Source: VXYL01 sp965243095 | Lineage (GTDB): Bacteria; Pseudomonadota; Gammaproteobacteria; Pseudomonadales; Azotimanducaceae | DNA: 64,000 nt | Assembly (NCBI GenBank): GCA_965243095.1 | Contig: OZ251530.1 | Coordinates: 3,906,001 to 3,970,000, forward strand | Direction of reading: 5' to 3' | Shown: positions 58,161 to 64,000 of the stretch, in pieces | How the letters are laid out: every line of letters begins with the position of its first letter | Position numbering within the stretch: position 1 is the stretch's first letter | Position numbers and translations under genes: made by a program | The notes under the pieces: generated by a model | Database searches by the model: none | Seen by the model: the letters and a program-made list of their open reading frames with translations, nothing else | What the model was told of the DNA's origin: nothing

Positions 58161-59174
58161 ATGACCCGCTACATCGTTCGGCGCTTGCTGTTCGCGGTGC
58201 CGACGTTGCTGGCCATCAGCTTCGTGCTGTTCGCGCTGCTGGACTTGGCGCCGAGCGACCCCACCGGCCAGTTGCCGCTCACCATCCCGCCGGAGGTGCG
58301 GGCGCAGATACGCGATTCGCTGGGCTTGGACGAGCCCTTCGCCGTGCGCTACTTCAAGTGGCTGGAGCAGTTCTTCGTCAACGAGCCGCTGAACATCGCG
58401 GAACGGCTGTTCGGGGTGGAAATCGGCGACTCCAGCGCGCGCCTGCGGGTGCGCTCGTGGACGACGCGCAGCCCGGTGGTCGATCTCATCGCCGAGCGGC
58501 TGCCGCAGACGCTGTGGGTGGTGGGGCTCTCCTATGTGGTGGGCATCCTCATCGCCTTGCCGATCGGCGTGGTGTCGGCTTACAAGCAGTATTCGTGGTT
58601 CGACCAGATCGGGGCTTTCGTCTCGATGGTGGGCTTCTCCGTGCCGACGTTCTTCACCGGCCTGCTCGCCATCCTGCTGTTCAGCGTCACCTTGAACTGG
58701 CTGCCCTCCATCTACGACACCACGCACGAGGTGACGGACTTGGACAGTTTCTGGAAGCAAATCAAGCAGTTGCTGATGCCGGTGTTGGTGCTGGCGTTCT
58801 ACAACGCCGCCCAGCTCAGCCGCTTCATGCGCTCGGCCATGCTGGACAACCTCAACTTGGACTATGTGCGCACCGCCCGCGCCAAGGGCCTGCGCGAGCG
58901 CGTGGTGCTGTTGGTGCATGTGCTGCGCAACAGCATGATTCCGGTGGTGACGATGATCGCCCTCGGCGTGCCGACGATCTTCGGCGGCGCCATCATCACC
59001 GAGCAGATCTTCCGCGTGAACGGCTTGGGGCAGCTGCTGATCGTCGCCATCCAAGGCGCGGACATCCCGCTGGTGCAGACGCTCACGTTCCTGTTCGCGG
59101 TGTTGATTGTGCTTTTCAACCTGGTCGCGGATGTGCTGTACGGCATTCTCGACCCGCGCATCCGGTACGAGTAG
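58161..59174 (+). CDS. Peptide ABC transporter permease (DppB/OppB-like)
   Basis: A 337-residue inner membrane permease. It opens MTRYIVRRLLFAVPTLLAIS, typical of OppB/DppB proteins, with six membrane helices. The EAA loop is in RTARAKGLRERVVLLVHVLR, followed by NSMIPVVTMI. It ends ADVLYGILDPRIRYE, the classical C-terminus. The periplasmic part (residues about 50-110) is longer than usual. The gene is followed after three bases by the OppC-like gene. No solute-binding protein or ATPase gene lies on either side. Confidence 0.92.
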   Translation: MTRYIVRRLLFAVPTLLAISFVLFALLDLAPSDPTGQLPLTIPPEVRAQIRDSLGLDEPFAVRYFKWLEQFFVNEPLNIAERLFGVEIGDSSARLRVRSWTTRSPVVDLIAERLPQTLWVVGLSYVVGILIALPIGVVSAYKQYSWFDQIGAFVSMVGFSVPTFFTGLLAILLFSVTLNWLPSIYDTTHEVTDLDSFWKQIKQLLMPVLVLAFYNAAQLSRFMRSAMLDNLNLDYVRTARAKGLRERVVLLVHVLRNSMIPVVTMIALGVPTIFGGAIITEQIFRVNGLGQLLIVAIQGADIPLVQTLTFLFAVLIVLFNLVADVLYGILDPRIRYE

Positions 59175-59177
59175 CCG

Positions 59178-60125
59178 GTGTCCGCTTCGTCCGCGCCTTC
59201 CGCTTCGATGTCCGCGCCGCCGCCCGCGGCCGACGCGCCGCTGCGCGAACACCGCTCGCTGTGGCTGGACGTGTGGCTCGCGTTCCGCAAGCACACTGGG
59301 GCGCTGGTGGGCATGTCGGTTTTCGCGCTGGTGGTGCTGGCGGTGCTGCTAGGGCCTTGGTTGCACGATGTCGATCCGCAGTACCTGAACCTTGAGGCGC
59401 GCAATCAGGGCGTCTCGCTGGCGCATCCGATGGGGACGGACAACCTCGGCCGCGACATGTTCGCGCAGATGCTCGCCGGCGGGCGCGTCTCGTTGGCGGT
59501 CGGCTTCACGGCGATGCTGCTGGCGCTGGTGCTGGGCACGCTGGTCGGTGTGCTGGCGGGGTACTTCCAGCGCTTGGACGGGCCGCTCATGCGCTTGACC
59601 GACTTGTTCCTCGCGCTGCCCCTGCTGCCGCTCTTGCTGGTGATCATCATGCTGTTCCGCGACACCCTGCGCGCCGCCTTCGGCCCGGAAACCGGCATCT
59701 TCCTGCTCATCGTGTTCGTCATCGGCGTCACCAGCTGGATGCAAACCGCGCGCATCGTGCGCGGCGAGGTGCTGGCCATCCGCGAACGCGAGTTCGTCGT
59801 CGCCGCCCGCAGCGTCGGGGTGCGCGAGCGGCGCGTGATCAGCCGCCACGTGCTGCCCAACGTGCTGAGCCCGATCATGGTGTCGGCCACCTTGGGCATC
59901 GCCAACGCCATCATCACCGAGTCCGCGCTTTCCTTCCTCGGCCTCGGCTTCCCGCCGGACTTCCCCACTTGGGGGCGCTTGTTGTTCGACGGCGCCAACT
60001 TCATCGAGATCACGCCGGCGCGGGTGGTGTGGCCGGGGCTGGCGATCTCGCTCACCGTGCTGAGCGTGAACTACATCGGCGACGGCCTGCGCGACGCGCT
60101 GGATCCGCGCATGCGCGGGCGTTGA
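59178..60125 (+). CDS. Peptide ABC transporter permease (DppC/OppC-like)
   Basis: A 315-residue permease. It has a Ser/Ala-rich N-terminus with RSLWLDVWLAFRKHTGALVG, the OppC-specific HPMGTDNLGRDMFAQMLAGG, and the EAA loop in AARSVGVRERRVISRHVLPN. It ends YIGDGLRDALDPRMRGR, the normal OppC terminus. Start GTG at 59178 is three bases after the DppB stop. The last 30 bases, including the stop, are repeated at 60371-60400. Confidence 0.92.
   Translation: MSASSAPSASMSAPPPAADAPLREHRSLWLDVWLAFRKHTGALVGMSVFALVVLAVLLGPWLHDVDPQYLNLEARNQGVSLAHPMGTDNLGRDMFAQMLAGGRVSLAVGFTAMLLALVLGTLVGVLAGYFQRLDGPLMRLTDLFLALPLLPLLLVIIMLFRDTLRAAFGPETGIFLLIVFVIGVTSWMQTARIVRGEVLAIREREFVVAARSVGVRERRVISRHVLPNVLSPIMVSATLGIANAIITESALSFLGLGFPPDFPTWGRLLFDGANFIEITPARVVWPGLAISLTVLSVNYIGDGLRDALDPRMRGR
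60096..60125 (+). repeat. 30-bp direct repeat, copy 1 (3' end of DppC-like gene)
   Basis: GCGCTGGATCCGCGCATGCG followed by CGGGCGTTGA. It codes for the last residues of the permease. The copy at 60371-60400 differs by one base. The 245 bases between the copies hold the small ORF at 60167. Confidence 0.92.
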
Positions 60126-60166
60126 TTGAACTTGACCGTCGCCGTCACGTCTGGCATGGTGGCGTC

Positions 60167-60361
60167 ATGCTCCTCAAGTCGTTGGTTTTCGTGCTGGCGC
60201 TGTGGCTGCTGTCGATTGCCGCGTCGCTTGTCGGCTGGCACTTGGTGCTCGCGGTGTGCGCGGCGGCTTCGCCCGTGGGCTGCTTGGCGTGGAAAGACCC
60301 CGACCGGTGGGGTTGGCTGCTCGGATGGTCGTCGCCCAAGTCCTCTCCCGACGACCCCTGA
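60167..60361 (+). CDS. Possible small membrane protein (64 aa)
   Basis: An ATG-initiated reading frame of 64 residues with two hydrophobic stretches (MLLKSLVFVLALWLLSIAAS, then WHLVLAVCAAASPVGCLAW) and a tail ending GWSSPKSSPDDP. No clear ribosome-binding site and no known family. It lies between two copies of a 30-bp direct repeat after the permease operon, so it may be part of a small insertion. It might equally be chance coding in GC-rich sequence. Confidence 0.35.
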   Translation: MLLKSLVFVLALWLLSIAASLVGWHLVLAVCAAASPVGCLAWKDPDRWGWLLGWSSPKSSPDDP

Positions 60362-60370
60362 CTCACCTTC

Positions 60371-60400
60371 GCGCTGGATCCGCGTATGCGCGGGCGTTGA
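60371..60400 (+). repeat. 30-bp direct repeat, copy 2
   Basis: GCGCTGGATCCGCGTATGCG followed by CGGGCGTTGA, one base different from 60096-60125. It lies 14 bases from the pyrD stop and is not part of a gene. Confidence 0.92.
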
Positions 60401-60413
60401 AGCGCTTGGCGCC

Positions 60414-61427
60414 TTAGTCGCCAAGCAACCGCCGCGGCAGGCCGAAGCCGCGATAGACCAAACTCGTGTACACCTGCACCAAATCCGCGCCGGCGTCGCG
60501 CATGGCGCGCATGTCGGCGGCGCTGGCCACGCCGCCAACGCCGATCAGGATGGGGCCGTCGCCGACGCAGCGCCGCAAGCGCCGCACGGCGTCCAGCGCG
60601 AGCGCCCGCAGCGGCGCCCCGGAGAGGCCGCCGGCTTGCGCCGCGTGTTTGCCGCGCAACGTGGACGGCCGCGCTAGTGTGGTGTTCACGGCCACCAAGC
60701 CATCGGCGCCGCCTTCCAGCGCCGCGGTGGCGGCGGCCTCCAGATCTTCGCCCGGCAAATCCGGCGAGACCTTCACCAGCAGCGGTTTGGATTGGCCGCC
60801 GGCAGGCGTCAAGCGTTTACGCGCCGCAGCCAGAGCTGCCGTCAAGGCCCGCGCCGCGGCGTGCGTTTGCAGATTCGCGAGCCCGGGCGTGTTGGGCGAG
60901 GAGACATTCATCGTCACGAAGTCCGCCAAGCCGTAGAGCGCCTCGAAACAGGCCAGATAGTCGTCTTCCGCCTCGGCTAGCGGCGTGGCACGATTCTTGC
61001 CGATGTTCACGCCCACCGGCACATGCCTGTCGGCTGGTTCGGCCCGGTAGCGCCGCAATCGCGCCGCCACCGCGCTCGCTCCGGCGCTGTTGAAGCCCAT
61101 GCGGTTGATCAACGCCTCGTCGGCGGCGAGGCGGTACAGGCGTGGCTTCTCGTTGCCGGGTTGCGGGCGCGGCGTAACCGTGCCCACCTCCACGAAACCG
61201 AAGCCGAGTTTCGCCAACCCTGCGACGGCCACGGCGTCCTTGTCCAAACCCGCGGCGACGCCCAGCCGGTTTGGAAACCTCACGCCGCCGAGCAGCGCCG
61301 GCGAGGAGCTGCGCGTTGCGCGGGGAATCAGCACCGGCCGCCGCAGCACCGCCAACGCCAAGGCGTGCGCGGTCTCCGGCGGCAAAGCGAACAGGAAGGG
61401 ACGCAGCAGGCGGTAGACGTCCGCCAC
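60414..61427 (-). CDS. pyrD: Dihydroorotate dehydrogenase (quinone), class 2
   Basis: Membrane-associated flavoenzyme of pyrimidine synthesis that oxidises dihydroorotate with quinone. The 337-residue protein equals E. coli PyrD (336) in length. It has the N-terminal helical membrane-association segment (YRLLRPFLFALPPETAHALA), FPNRLGVAAGLDKDA, GFVEVGTVTPRPQPGNEKPR, NRMGFNS, VGVNIGKNRATP and MNVSSPNTPGLANLQ, the last containing the class 2 catalytic Ser. The end LVQVYTSLVYRG is typical. The start is GTG at 61427. Downstream of it lies the second copy of the 30-bp repeat. Confidence 0.96.
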   Translation of the reverse strand: MADVYRLLRPFLFALPPETAHALALAVLRRPVLIPRATRSSSPALLGGVRFPNRLGVAAGLDKDAVAVAGLAKLGFGFVEVGTVTPRPQPGNEKPRLYRLAADEALINRMGFNSAGASAVAARLRRYRAEPADRHVPVGVNIGKNRATPLAEAEDDYLACFEALYGLADFVTMNVSSPNTPGLANLQTHAAARALTAALAAARKRLTPAGGQSKPLLVKVSPDLPGEDLEAAATAALEGGADGLVAVNTTLARPSTLRGKHAAQAGGLSGAPLRALALDAVRRLRRCVGDGPILIGVGGVASAADMRAMRDAGADLVQVYTSLVYRGFGLPRRLLGD

Positions 61428-61453
61428 CTTGTGTTGGTTCTAGGCCGACTCGA

Positions 61454-62359
61454 TCACTCGGCGAGTGCCGCCGCCGCTTCCGGCTCGAAGCCCTCGGCCA
61501 GCGGATCCGCGAACGTCGGCGCCATTTCCGTGGCCGGGTCGCCGGAGACGCGGCAACTGCGCAAGACGCGGGGGAAGCTGGTGTCGTAGGGGGCGGCTCG
61601 GTGCATGACGCAGCGGTTGTCCCACACCACCAAATCGCCCACTTGCCAAGCGTGGGTGTAGATGCGCGGCGGTTGGCAGGCCCACGCCATGAGTTCCGCC
61701 ACGAAACTCTCGGACTGGTCCTCGTCCATGCCGCGCACGGAGTAGGCGTGGCGGCCGGCGTAGATGGCGTCGCGGCCCGTCTCCGGGTGGCGTTTCACCA
61801 TCGGGCGCAACGGCTGGCCTTTGGTGTGGAAGCCGTAGAGCTGGTCCGTCTTGTGCTGAAAGCCGATCTTCGCTTGCGAACGGTAGAGGGAGTGGTAGGC
61901 CGAAAGGCCGGCCAGTTCCTGCTGCCGCGTTTCGTCGAGCGCGTCCCAAGCGGCGCGCATGTCCGCGAACTCGGTTTCGCCGCCGGCCGGCGGCACCTTC
62001 AAGGCGGCCAACATGCCGGCTTTGGCGGCGAGCGGCATGTAGGTGCTGTCGATGTGCCAGCCTTCGTTGCCCCGCTGCAGGCGGAACGCCTCGTCCTTGG
62101 CGGTGGTGATGGTGCCGTCGCGCCGCTCGTTGGAGATGCGCCCGGACGCCCGGCCTTCCATGCGGTCGCCGAAGCGGTATGCGAACGCCCGTTGCGCCTC
62201 GTCGTCCAGATGCTGGTTCGGAAACACCAGCACGCCGTAGCGCAGGAACGCCGGGTGGATCTGGGCCCAGATGGCGTCGTCCACGCGGCGCAAGTCCACG
62301 TCGGTTACCACCGCGCCGAGGGTTGCGTCGATTGGCGTGAAGGTGGGGTTGTCGCTCAT
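61454..62359 (-). CDS. TauD/TfdA-family 2-oxoglutarate-dependent dioxygenase
   Basis: A 301-residue Fe(II)/2-oxoglutarate dioxygenase. The iron ligands are H102-x-D104 in NEGWHIDSTYMP and H253 in VVWDNRCVMHRA; the 2-oxoglutarate-binding Arg is in FPRVLRSCRV. YAGRHAYSVRGM and LQRGNEGWH also match the TauD/TfdA group. Candidate substrates are taurine-like sulfonates, aryloxyalkanoates or other small carboxylates; no sulfonate-transport genes adjoin it. The ATG at 62359 follows TAAGGAGACGCC. It lies 26 bases ahead of pyrD on the same strand, but the gap gives no reason to assume a shared function. Confidence 0.9.
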   Translation of the reverse strand: MSDNPTFTPIDATLGAVVTDVDLRRVDDAIWAQIHPAFLRYGVLVFPNQHLDDEAQRAFAYRFGDRMEGRASGRISNERRDGTITTAKDEAFRLQRGNEGWHIDSTYMPLAAKAGMLAALKVPPAGGETEFADMRAAWDALDETRQQELAGLSAYHSLYRSQAKIGFQHKTDQLYGFHTKGQPLRPMVKRHPETGRDAIYAGRHAYSVRGMDEDQSESFVAELMAWACQPPRIYTHAWQVGDLVVWDNRCVMHRAAPYDTSFPRVLRSCRVSGDPATEMAPTFADPLAEGFEPEAAAALAE

Positions 62360-62442
62360 TGGCGTCTCCTTAAGGTGCCCAAGGACGTGCGGCGGATTGT
62401 AAACCGCGCCGCGGCAAAGGACTAGCGCGGTGCCGCGCGTGG

Positions 62443-62554
62443 GTGTGCGACATTTGGTGGCATCTGCTCGGCACGTCCTGGGAGCGCGGGCGTCTCGCCC
62501 GCATTCTGGTTCGAGGATGTTCACCTAGTGCGGGCGAGACGCCCGCGCTCCTAG
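62443..62554. repeat. Member of dispersed palindromic repeat family with ~26-bp inverted repeat
   Basis: Begins GTGTGCGACATTTGGTGGCA, as at 35931. The hairpin arms are 62478-62503 (starts CTGGGAGCGCGGGCGTCTCG) and 62529-62554, with one mismatch. It lies between the divergent dioxygenase and the small gene at 62597. Its arm sequence equals that of the repeat at 40841-40918. Confidence 0.9.
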
Positions 62555-62596
62555 GGCCTGTGGCATGATCGGGAACTTGCGCGCCGCACCAAGCCC

Positions 62597-62863
62597 ATGA
62601 ACCGCAACTCGTCGAGCAACGCCACCGCCCCCTCGCCGGAGGACGCCGCGCCGATCGATCCCGCGTGGATCGCCGATTTCGAGGCGGCGCGCAAGCGGCC
62701 GCTGGCGCTGCGGTGGCGTTACTCGTTCATCAAGACCTACAAGCCGGTGTTGGACGACGCGAAGTACCGCTCCTTCGACACGATGGAGGAATACCGCAAC
62801 TGGTGCGAGGAGAATCTGCCGGAGTGGCTGGGCTATGGGCGCATTCACATATCCCCAGGCTGA
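62597..62863 (+). CDS. Small partner protein of a nucleotidyltransferase (88 aa)
   Basis: An 88-residue protein with no recognised family. The first 20 residues are Ser/Asn/Pro-rich and probably flexible. The rest (WIADFEAARKRPLALRWRYS, then FIKTYKPVLDDAKYRSFDTM and EEYRNWCEENLPEWLGYGRI) looks like a compact helical domain. It overlaps the nucleotidyltransferase gene by 29 bases in another frame, indicating translational coupling, as for antitoxin-toxin pairs. An antitoxin or chaperone-like role is inferred from this arrangement only. Confidence 0.65.
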   Translation: MNRNSSSNATAPSPEDAAPIDPAWIADFEAARKRPLALRWRYSFIKTYKPVLDDAKYRSFDTMEEYRNWCEENLPEWLGYGRIHISPG

Positions 62864-63314
62864 GGAAATCCGCGACGCGCTGCAACGCCACGGCGTGCAA
62901 TACCTGTTCATCGGCAAGTCCGGCGCGATACTCCACGGCTATCCCGACACCACCCAAGACGCCGACCTCTTTGTGCGTCGCCAACCCGAAAACGGCAGCG
63001 CGCTGGTGGCCGCGCTGCGGGATTTGGGATTCGCGATCACCGCGGGACAGCGTGCGGAGATCGTGCGGGGCAAGGATTTCGTGCAGCTCAAGGACGGCCC
63101 GTTCGATCTGGACTTGGTGTTCGCTCCGGACGGCATCGAGACGTTCGAAGACGCCTATCGGCGGCGCGTGGAGGTGGATGGCTTCCCGGTGTGCTCGCTC
63201 GACGACATCATCGCCAGCAAGGTGGCGTCGAACCGGCAAAAGGACCGCGAGTCGCTGCCGAGGCTGCGGGCGTTCCGCGACCATCTGCGGCGCAACCGCA
63301 ACGCTAGGGATTGA
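62835..63314 (+). CDS. DUF6036-like nucleotidyltransferase-fold protein
   Basis: A 159-residue minimal nucleotidyltransferase. FIGKSGAILHGYPDTTQDAD plus LFVRR contains the G-S/K-S-G and T-x-D-x-D motif of this fold, and PFDLDLVF supplies the third acidic residue. SLDDIIASKVASNRQKDRES is the typical helical follow-on (K-x-x-x-x-R-x-K-D). Such proteins are usually paired with a small or HTH partner, and the 88-residue gene overlaps its start. It is a second, unrelated-in-sequence example next to the pair at 19677-20692. Function as toxin is plausible, not shown. Start ATG 62835. Confidence 0.75.
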   Translation: MGAFTYPQAEEIRDALQRHGVQYLFIGKSGAILHGYPDTTQDADLFVRRQPENGSALVAALRDLGFAITAGQRAEIVRGKDFVQLKDGPFDLDLVFAPDGIETFEDAYRRRVEVDGFPVCSLDDIIASKVASNRQKDRESLPRLRAFRDHLRRNRNARD

Positions 63315-63488
63315 GGGAGGCGTTAAACCGGCGTCGCCTGCTAGGGCGCCGTGGGCCTACTGCTCCACGGTGTTGCCAGCACGATGAGGCCCACCGCGAC
63401 GCTGAGTGGCGCTTCGGTTCCGCGGTGACGGTGTCGAAGGCGGCCGTTGCAGCCGAGTCGGCTTTCGCTGGCAAAGGCGAGTGCCCGG

Positions 63489-64000
63489 TCACAACTTGAG
63501 GGTTGTGTTGTCGTCCTCCATCCACGCGTCGAACGTCTCGAAGTCGCTCCAGGGCAGGTCTCCGCCATACGCCGCGGCAATTTCGCACAGGCCGTTGAGG
63601 AACCCGTCCACGTCTTCGACTCCATAGTTGGTTCGGAGTTGGTCGAACGCGGACCGCAACAAGCGCTCTTTTTCAACCGCATGTTCTCGCAGCATGCGTT
63701 CAAGCTCAGTGGCGTTGGCACATATCTCTCGAATGGCCTCCTTGCACTGACGTTGTATATCTTCATGGCGGCGCCAATCATCGGCGTCTTGGATGATCTC
63801 CCCGATGATGCTCCTAGCCATGAGGTCCGCAGCCATCCCGCCAACCAACCCACCCAACATCCCGCCTAGCACCGTGCCCACAATCGGTACGGCGGATCCA
63901 AGCGTGGCACCGGCGGCGGCACCAGCAACGGCACCGCCTGCACTGCCAGCGACGTTGGCGACGTTTACCACGGCATTCTTGGTGAACTGCTGCCAAGAAA
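63489..64000 (-). CDS. Glycine-zipper protein, partial (5' end beyond window)
   Basis: The minus-strand frame is open through the right edge (170 residues visible) and ends at 63489. The visible part begins WQQFTKNAVVNVANVAGSAG and has a Gly/Ala-rich segment with G-x3-G spacing (GAAAGATLGSAVPIVGTVLG, then GMLGGLVGGMAADLMA). This is typical of glycine-zipper membrane-inserting regions. A charged helical region follows (KEAIREICANATELERMLRE), then a C-terminal acidic tail (DLPWSDFETFDAWMEDDN). A GTG at 63971 would give a 160-residue protein, but open sequence upstream makes truncation by the window more likely. The function is unknown. The 174 bases 63315-63488 show no gene. Confidence 0.55.
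   Translation of the reverse strand, partial: SWQQFTKNAVVNVANVAGSAGGAVAGAAAGATLGSAVPIVGTVLGGMLGGLVGGMAADLMARSIIGEIIQDADDWRRHEDIQRQCKEAIREICANATELERMLREHAVEKERLLRSAFDQLRTNYGVEDVDGFLNGLCEIAAAYGGDLPWSDFETFDAWMEDDNTTLKL

Noticed and set aside
1..64000. tRNA, rRNA or other structured RNA genes
   Set aside because: No cloverleaf-like segment with T-loop consensus and no rRNA-like sequence was noticed on reading; a tRNAscan/Rfam search would be decisive.

Overview
This window is a GC-rich stretch of a Gram-negative bacterial chromosome. A TonB-dependent receptor, an LpxL-type acyltransferase and several signal peptides point to a double membrane. The order nrdR-ribD-nusB-thiL-pgpA, a prpBCD methylcitrate locus, thrH and class 2 (quinone-dependent) pyrD suggest a proteobacterium, most likely gammaproteobacterial. 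The many acyl-CoA, hydrolase and oligopeptide-transport genes, the toxin-antitoxin-like pairs and the dispersed palindromes would suit an uncultured host-associated or marine organism. The lineage is inference; no rRNA or tRNA gene was seen.

Layout. 1-6559 (minus strand): an acyl-CoA synthetase cut by the window edge, a HicAB module, and a tight operon thrH-prpB-prpC-prpD for propionate use. 6711-9735 (plus): a beta-lactamase-fold serine hydrolase and a D-aminoacylase-like amidohydrolase. 10335-12484: a complete ISAs1-type insertion sequence of 2,130 bp with terminal inverted repeats and a 10-bp target duplication. Its transposase carries an extra N-terminal DUF4338 (DruA-like) domain. 12475-16546 (minus): two Gfo/Idh/MocA oxidoreductases around an epoxide hydrolase and dapD. 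16586-22857: lipid A-type acyltransferase, enoyl-CoA hydratase, glycosyltransferase, an XRE/nucleotidyltransferase pair and a large ADP-ribosylglycohydrolase. 23054-23466: two tandem paralogous membrane microproteins of 56 and 57 residues. 23527-28237 (minus): a DUF4143 ATPase and the compact operon nrdR-ribD-nusB-thiL-pgpA, which lacks ribE, ribBA and ribH. 28500-35795: TonB receptor, an unassigned protein, a YejE/YejB permease pair and NAD kinase.

36054-48342 is the most unusual part. Three very large secreted leucine-rich-repeat proteins lie in tandem on the minus strand. They share nearly the same C-terminal four-module region but differ in N-terminal domain and in LRR number (8, 9 and 7 repeats). 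The middle gene has a 13-nucleotide C tract just after its natural ATG. In this sequence the tract puts that ATG one base out of frame with the rest of the gene, as expected of a phase-variable locus in its OFF state, or of a homopolymer miscount. An Rpn-type recombination-promoting nuclease gene with its own 24-bp tandem repeats sits between the first and second genes. Together this looks like a surface or secreted protein variation cassette.

48477-64000: a hydrolase with two overlapping glycosyltransferase genes (TIGR04283/TIGR04282 type), an ATPase-like protein with a degenerate P-loop, a thiolase-like protein, a Cys-nucleophile alpha/beta hydrolase, a coiled-coil protein and an SDR bracketed by inverted copies of a ~100-bp repeat, a DppB/DppC permease pair, pyrD, a TauD-type dioxygenase, a second small-protein/nucleotidyltransferase pair, and a glycine-zipper protein cut by the right edge. 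A palindromic repeat family recurs between genes at about 28.35, 36.0, 40.88, 52.7 and 62.5 kb.
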